A stretch of DNA of 64,000 nucleotides from the NCBI RefSeq assembly GCF_002043005.1, contig NZ_CP020331.1, positions 372,001 to 436,000 of the forward strand, given 5' to 3'. Every line of letters begins with the position of its first letter. The stretch's first letter is position 1. The notes under the pieces were generated by a model. The model was not told where the DNA came from and made no database searches. It saw only the letters and a program-made list of their open reading frames with translations. This document shows positions 1 through 9,225 of the stretch, piece after piece. A program made the position numbers and the translations under genes. Source of the DNA: Martelella mediterranea DSM 17316. GTDB lineage: Bacteria > Pseudomonadota > Alphaproteobacteria > Rhizobiales > Rhizobiaceae.

Positions 1-149
1 GATCTGCTACTTCCGTGCCCATGGAACGTATCAGACAGAGACGTTTCTGGTCAGGCGTTGCTCTGGAAATCCGGCATCGGTAACGCCACCTATGTGCAGA
101 ATGGTCGAGGGCCAGCGGCCGAGCGGCACGACGGAAGCAGAGCGGAAAG

Positions 150-1625
150 ATGACGGTACATTTCGACTTCGATAACAGCTACGCGCGTCTCGGCGCCACC
201 TTCCACCGGCCAACCGTGCCGTCGCCCGTCGCCGCGCCGCATCTCCTGAAGCTGAACCGGCGGCTCGCCGAGGAATTGGGGCTCGACGCGGATGCGTTGG
301 ACAACGCCGAAGGGGTTGAAGTCTTCGCCGGCAACCGGCTCCCGACAGGCGCCGAGCCGCTTGCGACCGCTTACGCCGGACATCAATTCGGAAACTTCGT
401 GCCGCAACTCGGCGATGGGCGCGCCATCCTCCTCGGCGAGGTCGTCGACAGACAGGGGCGGCGTCGCGACATTCAACTGAAGGGGGCCGGCCCCACCATC
501 TTCTCGCGCAACGGCGACGGACGGGCAGCACTCGGCCCGGTCCTGCGCGAGTATCTCATAAGCGAGGCCATGGCCGCGCTTGGCATTCCCACCACGCGGG
601 CGCTGGCCGCGGTCGCGACGGGAGAGCCAGTCTACCGGGAAACGGCCCTGCCGGGCGCGGTCCTTACGCGTGTCGCCTCCAGCCATATACGCGTCGGCAC
701 ATTCCAGTTCTTCGCGGCACGGGGCGACGACGCCGCGGTGCGCCAACTCGCCGACCATGTGATCGACAGGCATTACCCCGAGGCCGCGAACGCTTCCAAT
801 CCCTACCGCGCTCTTCTCCGGGGCGTCTGTGCCCGTCAGGCGGCGCTCGTCGCACGCTGGATGCAGATCGGCTTCGTGCACGGCGTCATGAACACGGACA
901 ATATGTCGATCGCCGGAGAAACGATCGACTACGGCCCGTGTGCCTTCCTCGACGCCTACGATCCCGCGACCGTCTTCTCCTCGATTGACCGCAACGGACG
1001 TTACGCCTACGCCAACCAGCCGAGGATCGCGCACTGGAACCTCGCCCGTCTGGCGGAATGTCTGCTTCCTCATCTCGATCCGGACGAAAACAAGGCCATT
1101 GAAGCCGCACAGGACGTCCTCTCCGGCTTTGCCGACGCGTTCAACACCGCTTATGTCGACGGCTTTCGCGCGAAGATCGGTTTGCAGACACCGCAGACGG
1201 AAGATGCCGCGTTGATCGAGGATCTTCTTGGGCACATGGCACGGCAGAATGCGGACTTCACCCTGACCTTTCGCAATCTCGGCAAAGCGGCGGAAAGCGA
1301 GCAGGCCGATGGGGCGGTGCGCGGTCTCTTTGCCGATCCAGCCGCCTATGACGGCTGGGCGACGCGCTGGCGTCAGCGCCTCGCGGCCGAACCGAGAGAG
1401 CCGGGTGAACGGCGCGTTGCGATGGATGCGGTCAACCCGGCGATCATTCCGCGCAACCACCTCATCGAAGAAGCGCTTTCCGCCGCGATGGCCGGCGACC
1501 TGGCACCCTTCGAACGCCTAAACGAAGCACTGGCCAAGCCCTTCGAGGATCGGGCGGCGTTCGCCGATTACGCCGGCCTTCCGCCGGTGCCCGAGGCGGC
1601 CTACCGAACCTTCTGTGGCACGTAA
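150..1625 (+). CDS. selO: Protein adenylyltransferase SelO (YdiU/UPF0061 family)
   Basis: The 491-residue protein is a full-length SelO pseudokinase, a family known to bind ATP in a flipped orientation and transfer AMP to Ser/Thr/Tyr of target proteins, often in redox stress. Visible landmarks are QLKGAGPT with Lys111, the HGVMNTDN segment (His244, Asn248, Asp250) and DYGP (Asp260), which correspond to the nucleotide- and metal-binding residues. The C-terminus ends FCGT, so a Cys sits third from the end, the place of selenocysteine in animal SELENOO. The ATG at 150 follows a purine-rich AGCGGAAAG. It stands alone; the next sequence downstream is gene debris. Targets cannot be read from sequence. 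Confidence 0.95.
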   Translation: MTVHFDFDNSYARLGATFHRPTVPSPVAAPHLLKLNRRLAEELGLDADALDNAEGVEVFAGNRLPTGAEPLATAYAGHQFGNFVPQLGDGRAILLGEVVDRQGRRRDIQLKGAGPTIFSRNGDGRAALGPVLREYLISEAMAALGIPTTRALAAVATGEPVYRETALPGAVLTRVASSHIRVGTFQFFAARGDDAAVRQLADHVIDRHYPEAANASNPYRALLRGVCARQAALVARWMQIGFVHGVMNTDNMSIAGETIDYGPCAFLDAYDPATVFSSIDRNGRYAYANQPRIAHWNLARLAECLLPHLDPDENKAIEAAQDVLSGFADAFNTAYVDGFRAKIGLQTPQTEDAALIEDLLGHMARQNADFTLTFRNLGKAAESEQADGAVRGLFADPAAYDGWATRWRQRLAAEPREPGERRVAMDAVNPAIIPRNHLIEEALSAAMAGDLAPFERLNEALAKPFEDRAAFADYAGLPPVPEAAYRTFCGT

Positions 1626-1679
1626 ACGCGCCGCCCGAGAGTGACGCAATCCTATTGGTGGACCGAGGAGCGGCTCTTT

Positions 1680-2050
1680 CAATGGCGGTTATCGGGATCA
1701 TTTCGGATACGCACGGGCTGCTGCGCCTCGCACATATCGAGTTCGGTGAAAGTCTCTATGATGTTGTTGTCCGGGTCAGTATGATAGCCGGCGTAATTGT
1801 GGCCAGGGCCATGGCGCGCCGGACCCCACTTCATCGCAACACCACCGGCCCGCAATGCGTCGCAGGCGACCGAATGATATATCGGTGGCGCTTCAAAAGG
1901 CGGCAGTATTCCCATATTGCCTTTCCCCGATTGGATCAGGGAATGGTCGTGGGCCGCGCGGTGCCGTCTTTCGGCGATGTTGGGGCATTCCGCTTCAAGT
2001 GGCGCGTGACCGCGTCGTTGCCTATCGGCATCCCGAGCCGATCCATCAGA
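1680..2050 (-). pseudogene. VOC-family (extradiol dioxygenase-like) pseudogene
   Basis: On the minus strand, 1915-1679 reads ACDALRAGGVAMKWGPARHG followed by PGHNYAGYHTDPDNNIIETF and TELDM, the C-terminal metal-binding module of VOC-superfamily dioxygenase-like proteins. In another frame, about 2060-1936, a segment with IGNDAV resembles the preceding domain-linking part. The two pieces need at least one frameshift to join, and the 5' half of a typical gene is not recognisable. It runs into the 15-codon phosphoesterase remnant at its 3' end. I consider it a decayed gene; the enzyme's former substrate is unknown. Confidence 0.5.
1682..1726 (+). pseudogene. Metallophosphoesterase (YfcE-type) N-terminal remnant
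   Basis: Fifteen codons read MAVIGIISDTHGLLR, the conserved first strand and metal-binding D-x-H motif of YfcE/MJ0936-type phosphodiesterases (usually continuing into a Pro-Glu-Ala helix and a second HAGD motif). The similarity stops abruptly after LLR, where the sequence runs straight into the opposite-strand VOC fragment. This is a truncated gene left by a deletion or insertion-excision event. The match is short, so the call rests on one strong motif. Confidence 0.5.
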
Positions 2051-2276
2051 TGTCCGCTGGCGACGCCCATCTTGTGACCAATCGGGTCCAGATCTCTGCC
2101 ATCCGAATCGTTCGGCGCGCTTAAAGCGGGTTTGATTGCCTCCCCTTGACCCGGAACAGGGCAGCTGCGAAGGCAGCGGCGGGGGTTCAATTCCGTTGGT
2201 TCCCGAAGCGCGTTGCGGCTATGCTGGACACGTGTGATGTCTGATCCGGCAGGGCGTCGCTCGCCAAGGGGATGGG

Positions 2277-4010
2277 ATGGACAACTGGCTCGCGGGAAGA
2301 ACGATCAGACGGCGCTTCTTCAGGCTGCGCCTGGGCGCAGGTCTTGTTCTGCTGGCCGTGGCCTCTGCCGGCACCTTTGCCGCCTGGAGCGTGGCGACCA
2401 GCCGCACCAGCGACTACCTTCAGCGCCAGGCCGCCGAAACGCTGGCCGTCCAGTCCGAGGTTCTGAACGGGGTGCTGGAAAAATACCGGCTCATTCCGCC
2501 TCTTCTCGCGCGGCAGGATGAAGTCGCGCGACTGTTTGCCAGCCTTGCTTCCGATGCCTATCGGCAAACCATTGCGCGCGCGCTGGCAGAGGAAATAACC
2601 GGTCTGTCCGGCGCGCGCGATGTTGCCTTCTTTTCTGCCGACGGTGCGCTGCTTGCAGCGGCGCGCGATATCTTCGGCGACGAGCCGGCGGGCCGCGCTG
2701 AACTTCTGAAGGCGGCGCGCGAAAACCGGCTTGGCCGCACCACGGCCCTGATCAGGGGAAAGAACCGTGTCTATGCCTTTGGCGCGGGAGTTCGCCGCGA
2801 TGGGCAATTGCGGGGCGTGGTTGCCGTCTATGTCGGGTTCGACGCGGTCGAGCGTACCTGGGCCCTTTCGGCCAATCCGATTTTCGTGTCCGATAACACC
2901 GGCACCATTTTCCTCTCCAACCGCGTGGACTGGCTGTTGAAGCCGGTCTCGGAGATCGAGGCAAAGTCCGGCGCGGCGAGAGGTAATGCCTCGGGCTATA
3001 TCGATGTGGTGCGCGATCTGCCGCTGATGGGATGGCAATTGCATGTGCTGGGCGACCGCAGCCGCATCGTTGCCGCGCAAACGACAGTCGTCGGCTTTTC
3101 GCTGCTGATTTTCCTGCTTGTCGGCGTGATCGCATTTTTCATGATCGGCCGGATCGAGGATCGTATCCTGCTCCGGCGACGCGAGCGGGCGCAGGCCTTG
3201 CGCCTCGAACGGGCCGTGCGCGACCGGACGAAGGAGCTCAGTCTGGCAAACCGCAGCCTCTCGCACGAGATCGAGGAGCGTATCGAGGCCGAACGAGAGC
3301 TGAAACGCGTTCAACATGAACTGATCCAGGCCGCCAAGCTCGCCGGCGTCGGCCAGATGGCGGCAGCACTCAGTCACGAGATCAACCAGCCGCTGGCCGC
3401 TATAGAAACCTATGCAGCCAATACGAAGAAAGCGCTGGCGCTTGGCAGGCAGGAAATCGCCGAGGGCAATCTGGACCGCATCGCCGCCATGGTCGCCCGC
3501 ATCTCCGAGCTGTCGGGAACCCTGCTTTCATTTTCGCGCAAGCCCGCCACCAGTCTGCAGCCCGTCTCGGTGCAGGCGGCGCTGCAGGAGGCGCTGATCC
3601 TGATCCGGCCGAAGGCGGATCGGGCCGGCGTCGCGATCACCGTCGATCCGGCGCTCGATGGCGTGATGGTCGAGGCCGGGCGCATCCGGCTGTCGCAGGT
3701 GTTCGTCAACCTCTTCGGCAATGCGATCGACGCGCTTGAGGGGCGCGCGGACGGGCGGGTCGCTGTCGAATTGAAAAGCGCCGACGGGAGGGTTTGTCTT
3801 CATGTCCGCGACAACGGGCCGGGGATCGCGCCGGAACTCGCAGGCGAAGTGTTCGAGCCGTTCTTTACCACCCGTGACGGACAGGGAAGCGGACTGGGAC
3901 TATCTATCGTCTATAACATCATGCAGGATTTCGGCGGCAGCGTCGCGCTGTTGCCGAACGAGGCAGGTGCGGTCTTCGAATTGCGGCTGAAGGCGGCGCA
4001 AGCGGAGTAG
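2277..4010 (+). CDS. dctB: C4-dicarboxylate-type sensor histidine kinase DctB
   Basis: The 577-residue membrane kinase has a first transmembrane helix at about 19-41, a periplasmic sensor of about 225 residues (double PDC/Cache type in this family), a second helix at about 269-291 and a coiled-coil linker at about 300-350. The H-box is SHEINQP with His367, and ATPase motifs follow: NLFGNAIDAL (N), DNGPGIAPE (G1), GQGSGLGLSI (G2). The ATG at 2277 has AAGGGG just upstream. It is 17 bp ahead of the response regulator gene and is expected to phosphorylate it when the TRAP substrate is sensed. The exact ligand is unknown; C4-dicarboxylates are the family default. Confidence 0.9.
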   Translation: MDNWLAGRTIRRRFFRLRLGAGLVLLAVASAGTFAAWSVATSRTSDYLQRQAAETLAVQSEVLNGVLEKYRLIPPLLARQDEVARLFASLASDAYRQTIARALAEEITGLSGARDVAFFSADGALLAAARDIFGDEPAGRAELLKAARENRLGRTTALIRGKNRVYAFGAGVRRDGQLRGVVAVYVGFDAVERTWALSANPIFVSDNTGTIFLSNRVDWLLKPVSEIEAKSGAARGNASGYIDVVRDLPLMGWQLHVLGDRSRIVAAQTTVVGFSLLIFLLVGVIAFFMIGRIEDRILLRRRERAQALRLERAVRDRTKELSLANRSLSHEIEERIEAERELKRVQHELIQAAKLAGVGQMAAALSHEINQPLAAIETYAANTKKALALGRQEIAEGNLDRIAAMVARISELSGTLLSFSRKPATSLQPVSVQAALQEALILIRPKADRAGVAITVDPALDGVMVEAGRIRLSQVFVNLFGNAIDALEGRADGRVAVELKSADGRVCLHVRDNGPGIAPELAGEVFEPFFTTRDGQGSGLGLSIVYNIMQDFGGSVALLPNEAGAVFELRLKAAQAE

Positions 4011-4027
4011 GGAGATTTCGGCAGGTC

Positions 4028-5395
4028 ATGGCAATGCAAACGTCAACACCGCTCGTCCATCTTGTCGATGATGATGACGATCTGCGTCACGCGCTGGCGC
4101 AGGGGTTGGAGCTCGAAGGCGTCAACGTTGCGGTTCACGACAGCGCAGCAAGCGCGCTGGAACGCATCACCCACGAAGCCTATGCCGTTCTCGTCACCGA
4201 TATCCGCATGCCGGGGATGGACGGCATGGCGCTTCTCAAAGCGGCGCTTTCGATCGATCCGACCTTTCCGGTGATCCTGATCACCGGGCATGGCGATGTG
4301 CAGATGGCGGTCGATGCCATGCGCGCCGGCGCCTATGACTTCATCGAAAAGCCGTTTCAGGCCTCCCGCCTCTATACCGTCATTGATCGCGCGCTTGAAA
4401 AACGGCGGCTTGTCCTGGAAAACCGGACGCTGCGCTCGGAGCTGGACGGCCATGATGCGCTCTCGCTCAGGCTGGTCGGCCGCACCGAAGGCATTGTCAG
4501 ACTGCGCGAGCAGATCGCCATGCTCGCCGACACCGATGTCGATGTGCTGGTGCGCGGCGAAACAGGGGCCGGCAAGGAGGTCGTCGCCCGCGCGCTGCAC
4601 GATACCGGCGGCAGGGCGAAGGGCAATTTCGTCGCCATCAATTGCGCGGCCGTGCCGGCCGACATGATCGAGGCCGAGCTTTTCGGCCATGAGGCCGGCG
4701 CTTTCACCGGTGCGAGCAAACAACGGATCGGCAAGCTGGAACATGCCGATGGCGGCACGGTGTTTCTCGACGAGATCGAGTCCATGCCGCTCGACCTTCA
4801 GGCCAAGATCTTGCGCGCCATCGAAACCCGATCCGTCGAGCGGCTCGGCTCGAACAAGCAGATCGCGCTCGACATCCGCATCGTCGCGGCGTCGAAATCG
4901 GATCTCATGCTGGAAAGCGATGCCGGCCGTTTCCGGGCCGATCTTTATTACCGGCTGAACGTCGTCACCCTCGACATTCCGTCGCTCAGGGAGCGTAGGG
5001 ACGATATCCCTCTGCTGTTCTTTTTCCTCGCCCGGGATGCACGGGCGCGGTTTCGCCGCGAAATCCCGGAAATCTCGCCGCTGCTGCAGGCGGATCTGAT
5101 GGCGCATGATTGGCCCGGCAATGTCCGCGAACTCAGAAACTACGCCGACCGTTTCGTGCTCGGCCTCTGGCGCGGGTTCGATAATGACGGACCGGGCGAA
5201 GCCGCCATGACACCGGCGGCGGGCGTGCCGCTTGCCGATCAGATGCAGGCTTTCGAGCGACAGGTGATCGCAGCCGAGCTCGCCCGCCATGACGGCGCGC
5301 TGAAGCCCACCTATGAGGCGCTGCAAATCTCCCGCAAAGGCCTCTATGACAAGATGAAGCGCCTGAGGATCGATTATATTGACGATGCAGATTAG
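4028..5395 (+). CDS. dctD: Sigma-54-dependent response regulator DctD
   Basis: The 455-residue NtrC-class activator has a receiver domain (phospho-acceptor Asp58 in VTDIRMPGMDG), a central AAA+ domain with Walker A GETGAGKE near residue 177 and the sigma-54-contacting GAFTGA loop, and a C-terminal Fis-type helix-turn-helix (YEALQISRKGLYDKMKRLRI). All residues needed for sigma-54 activation are present. It is co-transcribed with the kinase gene and lies directly before a palindrome and a consensus -24/-12 promoter driving the TRAP operon, its obvious target. Confidence 0.93.
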   Translation: MAMQTSTPLVHLVDDDDDLRHALAQGLELEGVNVAVHDSAASALERITHEAYAVLVTDIRMPGMDGMALLKAALSIDPTFPVILITGHGDVQMAVDAMRAGAYDFIEKPFQASRLYTVIDRALEKRRLVLENRTLRSELDGHDALSLRLVGRTEGIVRLREQIAMLADTDVDVLVRGETGAGKEVVARALHDTGGRAKGNFVAINCAAVPADMIEAELFGHEAGAFTGASKQRIGKLEHADGGTVFLDEIESMPLDLQAKILRAIETRSVERLGSNKQIALDIRIVAASKSDLMLESDAGRFRADLYYRLNVVTLDIPSLRERRDDIPLLFFFLARDARARFRREIPEISPLLQADLMAHDWPGNVRELRNYADRFVLGLWRGFDNDGPGEAAMTPAAGVPLADQMQAFERQVIAAELARHDGALKPTYEALQISRKGLYDKMKRLRIDYIDDAD

Positions 5396-5440
5396 GTGTT
5401 TCGCAATGTGTCGTTTCCTACCCATTTGGAGGAAAGGCCA

Positions 5441-5458
5441 TGTGTCACCACTGACACA
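5441..5458 (+). promoter_or_regulatory. Palindromic activator site (probable DctD UAS)
   Basis: TGTGTCACCACTGACACA is a perfect 7-bp inverted repeat around a 4-bp spacer, centred about 117 bp upstream of the predicted sigma-54 transcription start. That is the usual location for enhancer sites of NtrC-class activators. Weaker half sites (TGTGTC at 5407, TGACAC at 5705) flank it. Binding by DctD is inferred from position. Confidence 0.65.
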
Positions 5459-5540
5459 TTTACGCCGCAATGCTTTTCCTCTCAAATTTTAAAATCGTTA
5501 AGTATTTGTTTCAAATACATTATTGACGTTTCTCTAAAAC

Positions 5541-5556
5541 TGGCACGCCGCTTGCT
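5541..5556 (+). promoter_or_regulatory. Sigma-54 (-24/-12) promoter of the TRAP operon
   Basis: TGGCACGCCGCTTGCT matches the sigma-54 consensus TGGCACG-N4-TTGCW at every position with correct GG-GC spacing. Transcription would start near 5566, leaving a leader of about 175 nt before dctP. The DctD gene immediately upstream contains the sigma-54 interaction motif, which supports function. Confidence 0.88.
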
Positions 5557-5566
5557 CATAATATAT

Positions 5567-5641
5567 CGGCAGCGGCGGAGAGGGACGTCGCGGGAGGATT
5601 TTCGGATCAGACCCAGCCGGCGCTTGAGATTGCCGCTGCCG
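5567..5641 (+). promoter_or_regulatory. Base-paired leader of dctP mRNA
   Basis: CGGCAGCGGC at 5567-5576 is perfectly complementary to GCCGCTGCCG at 5632-5641, so the first ten nucleotides of the predicted transcript can pair with a segment 55 nt downstream. A smaller hairpin (GGGGC-GAAC-GCCCC, 5689-5702) follows. The role, such as 5'-end protection or translation control, is inferred. Confidence 0.4.
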
Positions 5642-5740
5642 TGAAACCAGGTGCTGGCCGCGTTCGACCAATAGGACAGCGGCTCGCCGGGGCGAACGCC
5701 CCATCTGACACGTTTTGGGTTTAACGGGAGGACGTAAACC

Positions 5741-6748
5741 ATGAAGACATTTCTGACTGCCGCCGTTTCCGCCGTAGCGCTTTTTGCCGCGGCTTCCGCC
5801 GTTTCCGCCGCCGATCCGGCCTGCAGTGACGACGAGATGGTGATCAAATTCAGCCATGTGGTCGCCGATCAGGGCCACCCGAAGGGCGATGCCGCGCGCA
5901 TGCTGGCCGATCGCATCAATACCGAGCTCGACGGCGAAGCCTGCATGGAGGTTTTCCCGAACTCGACGCTGTTTGACGACGACAAGGTGCTCGAGGCGCT
6001 GCTTCTCGGCGACGTCCAGCTCGCGGCTCCGTCGCTTGCCAAGTTCGAGGCCTACACGCTGAAATACCGGCTCTACGACCTGCCCTTCCTGTTTTCGAGC
6101 CTCGATGCGGTGGAAAAGTTCACCACCAGCGATGCCGGCAAGGGCATGCTGTCGGCGATGGAGGACAAGGGCTATATGGGGCTTGGCTACTGGTCTTCGG
6201 GCCTGAAGCAGTTTTCGGCCAACAAGCCGCTGATCCTGCCAACCGACGCCGCCGGGCTGAAATTCCGGGTGCAGACCTCGGATGTGGCCGTTGCCATGAT
6301 CAACGCGCTCGATGCCTCGGCTCAGAAGCTCGCCTTCAAGGAAGTCTACGGCGCGCTTCAGACCGGTGTTGTCGACGGGCAGGAAAATACCTGGTCGAAC
6401 ATCTACACCCAGAAGTTCTTCGAGGTTCAGGACGGCATTACCGAGACCAACCACCAGCTTCTGGCCTACCTGCTGGTGACCTCCACCGACTGGCTCGATG
6501 GTCTCGATCCGGATTTCCGCGACCGCTTCCTCAAGATCGTCGAGGAAGTCACGGCGGAGGCCAACGCTTCGGTTGCTGCGACGGAAGAGGAAAACCGCGC
6601 CAACATCATCGCCGCCGGCAGCGAGGTGCGGGTGCTCTCACCTGAACAGCGCCAGGCCTGGGTCGATGTGATGAAGCCCGTCTGGGCCGAGTTCGAAGGC
6701 GACATCGGCGCCGACCTCATCCAGGCGGCGGTCGAATCCAACAACTAG
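5741..6748 (+). CDS. dctP: TRAP transporter solute receptor DctP
   Basis: The 335-residue periplasmic binding protein starts with a clear signal peptide (Lys at position 2, Ala-rich core, cleavage after AVSA). The family features VIKFSHVVADQGHPKG, LKFRVQTSDVAVAM (the carboxylate-binding Arg region) and DGQENTW are present, as in dicarboxylate-binding DctP proteins. It follows GGGAGGA and the sigma-54 promoter. It would deliver a C4-dicarboxylate or related organic acid to the DctQM membrane unit encoded downstream. The exact substrate cannot be assigned. Confidence 0.92.
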   Translation: MKTFLTAAVSAVALFAAASAVSAADPACSDDEMVIKFSHVVADQGHPKGDAARMLADRINTELDGEACMEVFPNSTLFDDDKVLEALLLGDVQLAAPSLAKFEAYTLKYRLYDLPFLFSSLDAVEKFTTSDAGKGMLSAMEDKGYMGLGYWSSGLKQFSANKPLILPTDAAGLKFRVQTSDVAVAMINALDASAQKLAFKEVYGALQTGVVDGQENTWSNIYTQKFFEVQDGITETNHQLLAYLLVTSTDWLDGLDPDFRDRFLKIVEEVTAEANASVAATEEENRANIIAAGSEVRVLSPEQRQAWVDVMKPVWAEFEGDIGADLIQAAVESNN

Positions 6749-6874
6749 AACAATTCCGGGTGCGCCGGTTCGCTGTCGGGAATGGGCTGAAAGCCACCCG
6801 CGGCGGACGGGCGGGCGGTGCGGGGAGGCTCGCGCTGCCCGCAGTTCACCGACTGCCTTGAGAGGGGACCTGCC

Positions 6875-7555
6875 ATGGCCGCCTATTGGCCTTACTTTGC
6901 TCTGATTTTGATCCTTGTCCTGCTTTACCTGGCCGAACGCCGCCATCGGGCTTTTGTCACCCGGCTGGAGGAAAACGTGCTGGCGACGCTGCTTGCCGCG
7001 ATCACCGTGATCTCGTTTGCGCAGGTCGTCATGCGTTACGGCTTCAACAGCGGCTGGGGCGGGGCACTCGAGCTGACGCGCATCCTGTTTGCGTGGATGA
7101 TCCTGTTCGGCATGAGCTACGGCCTGAAGACAGGTCTGCATCTGGGCGTCGATGCCCTGATCCGCACGCTGCCGCACCGGGCCTTCCGCGTGGTCGCGCT
7201 GTTTGGCGCGCTCACCGGCCTTCTCTACGCGGGCATCCTGCTTTCGTCCGACTGGCTGCAGATTTTCGGGGCCAATTCCAAGGGCGGCGCCGTGTTTTAC
7301 TGGCATCGCTTCTTCAAGGCGGGGATCGGGCTCGACGATTTGCGCTACCCGATGTTCATGCAGGAGTGGTTCGGCATGCAGGACCGGGTCCAGCGCTGGA
7401 TCGCCTATATCATCCTGCCGGTGGGGTTGGCGCTGCTTGCATACCGCTCGGTCGAGGCCTTCATCCAGATATGGACCGGAAAACGCGAACTCGTCATCGC
7501 CGGCCATGAGGCAGAAGAGCTGGTGGCCGAGAACAAAGACGTGCTGAAGGACTAG
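6875..7555 (+). CDS. dctQ: TRAP transporter small permease DctQ
   Basis: The 226-residue four-helix membrane protein is of the DctQ family, with the region around RYGFNSGWGGALELTRILFA typical of it. I place the start at ATG 6875 after GAGAGGGG, not at an in-frame codon 19 residues earlier that lacks a ribosome site. A 126-bp gap separates it from dctP, and dctM begins 4 bp after its stop. It bridges the solute receptor to the DctM transport subunit. Confidence 0.9.
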   Translation: MAAYWPYFALILILVLLYLAERRHRAFVTRLEENVLATLLAAITVISFAQVVMRYGFNSGWGGALELTRILFAWMILFGMSYGLKTGLHLGVDALIRTLPHRAFRVVALFGALTGLLYAGILLSSDWLQIFGANSKGGAVFYWHRFFKAGIGLDDLRYPMFMQEWFGMQDRVQRWIAYIILPVGLALLAYRSVEAFIQIWTGKRELVIAGHEAEELVAENKDVLKD

Positions 7556-7559
7556 GACC

Positions 7560-9185
7560 ATGGAAATCGCCATTCTGTTTCTGCTGGTCTTCGGCCTTCT
7601 GTTCGCAGGCGCGCCGGTTGCCATTTCGCTCGGACTGTCATCGGTTCTGTTCATCGCGTTTTTCTCGCGCGATTCCATGTCCTCGGTGGCGCTGCAGCTG
7701 TTCACGGCCTCGCAAAACTATACGCTTCTGGCCATCCCCTTCTTCGTGCTCGCCTCCGCCTTCATGTCGACCGGCGGGGTGGCACAGCGGCTGGTGCGGT
7801 TTGCGATTGCAAGCGTCGGGCATTTTCGCGGCGGCCTGGCCATGGCCTCGGTGCTGTCCTGCATGCTGTTTGCGGCACTCTCCGGCTCGTCGCCGGCAAC
7901 CGTGGTCGCCATCGGCACGATCGCGATCGCCGGCATGCGGCAGGTCGGCTATTCCAAGGAGTTTGCCGCCGGCATCATCGCCAATGCCGGCACGCTCGGC
8001 ATTCTCATTCCGCCATCGATCGTCATGGTCGTCTACGCTGCGGCGACCGATGTGTCGGTCGGGCGCATGTTCCTTGCGGGCATCATTCCGGGCCTTATCG
8101 CCGGCTTCATGCTGATGGCGGCGATCTACGTCATGGCGCGGATCAAGAAACTGCCCGCCGAACCGTGGAAAGGGTTTCTGGAAATCGTCGAGGCCGGCAA
8201 GGATGCGGGCTGGGGCTTGTTCCTGATCGTCATCATTCTCGGCGGCATCTATGGCGGCGTGTTCACGCCGACGGAAGCGGCGGCCGTCGCCGCCGTCTAT
8301 GCCTTCCTGGTGTCGATCTACATCTATCGCGACATGGGGCCGCTCAAGGGGATGCGCTGGGTCGAGGAAACCGACAGCCGGCGCTCGAAAACCGGCTTTC
8401 TCGCTTCGGTCTACGGCGTCTCCTTCCTGCTGGTGTTCCTGATCCTCGCCTTCTTTGCCACCGATGGCGTCGAAGCCGCCTGGGCGAGCCTGACATCAAG
8501 GGTCATTGCCGGCGTCGTTCTCGCCATCGGCGTGGTGATTGCCTACACGCTCTGGCGCGGCGAAAATGCGCGGGCGAGCCAGGTGCCGGCCTATCTCTTG
8601 GCCGGCGTGCCGATCTGGTATCGCAACCTGAAGGCCAATATCCTCAGGACGCCGTTCTGCCTGTCCCATGCCGATACCCGCCAGACGACCGTAAGCGCGG
8701 CCAAGACCACGGTGATGCTGATGTTCATCATCGTCAACGCGCTGCTCTTTGCCCATGTGCTGACGGCGGAGCGCATTCCGCAGGCGATCACCTCGGTCAT
8801 GATCGATGCCGGCTTCAACTGGTTCACCTTCCTGATCGCGGTCAATGTGCTGCTCCTGATCGGCGGCCAGTTCATGGAGCCGTCCGGCCTTCTCCTGATC
8901 GTCGCGCCGGTGGTGTTCCCGATCGCGATGGAACTCGGCGTCGATCCGATCCATCTCGGCATCATCATGGTGGTGAACATGGAGATCGGCATGATCACGC
9001 CGCCGATCGGGCTCAACCTGTTCGTCACATCGGGGATAACGGGCATGAGCCTGGTCAAGGTGGTGAGGGCAGCCGCGCCCTTTGTGGCGGTGCTGTTCGT
9101 GTTCCTGATCCTCGTCACCTATGTCCCTTCGATTTCCACGGCGCTGCCCTACTGGCTGATGGGTCCGGAAATCGTGACGCGGTGA
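7560..9185 (+). CDS. dctM: TRAP transporter large permease DctM with internal insertion
   Basis: The 541-residue sodium-coupled transport subunit has both family halves: SGSSPATVVAIGT with IIANAGTLGILIPPS early, and GQFMEPSGLLLIVAPVVFPI with GMITPPIGLNLFV late. Ordinary DctM proteins are about 425-440 residues. Here about 120 residues between positions 257 and 380 form an extra block with two predicted transmembrane helices and a cytosolic loop, placed between the two halves. The insert is in frame and hydrophobic, so it looks like a real variant and not an error. A strong hairpin follows the stop codon. Confidence 0.92.
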   Translation: MEIAILFLLVFGLLFAGAPVAISLGLSSVLFIAFFSRDSMSSVALQLFTASQNYTLLAIPFFVLASAFMSTGGVAQRLVRFAIASVGHFRGGLAMASVLSCMLFAALSGSSPATVVAIGTIAIAGMRQVGYSKEFAAGIIANAGTLGILIPPSIVMVVYAAATDVSVGRMFLAGIIPGLIAGFMLMAAIYVMARIKKLPAEPWKGFLEIVEAGKDAGWGLFLIVIILGGIYGGVFTPTEAAAVAAVYAFLVSIYIYRDMGPLKGMRWVEETDSRRSKTGFLASVYGVSFLLVFLILAFFATDGVEAAWASLTSRVIAGVVLAIGVVIAYTLWRGENARASQVPAYLLAGVPIWYRNLKANILRTPFCLSHADTRQTTVSAAKTTVMLMFIIVNALLFAHVLTAERIPQAITSVMIDAGFNWFTFLIAVNVLLLIGGQFMEPSGLLLIVAPVVFPIAMELGVDPIHLGIIMVVNMEIGMITPPIGLNLFVTSGITGMSLVKVVRAAAPFVAVLFVFLILVTYVPSISTALPYWLMGPEIVTR

Positions 9186-9198
9186 TTTTTGACGATAA

Positions 9199-9225
9199 CC
9201 CCGGGGCTCTTGCCGAGCCCCGGGG
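9199..9225 (+). terminator. Hairpin after dctM
   Basis: CCCCGGGGCTC and GAGCCCCGGGG form an 11-bp perfect stem with a 5-nt loop, 13 bp after the dctM stop. No T-run follows, so it is either a weak intrinsic terminator or a 3'-end stabiliser. Confidence 0.6.

Noticed and set aside
1..149. End of a gene at the left window edge
   Set aside because: No frame over the first 149 bases shows family similarity; I see only the probable selO promoter region.
4043..5485. 480-residue minus-strand open frame opposite dctD
   Set aside because: Complete overlap with a clear DctD gene and no recognisable motif.
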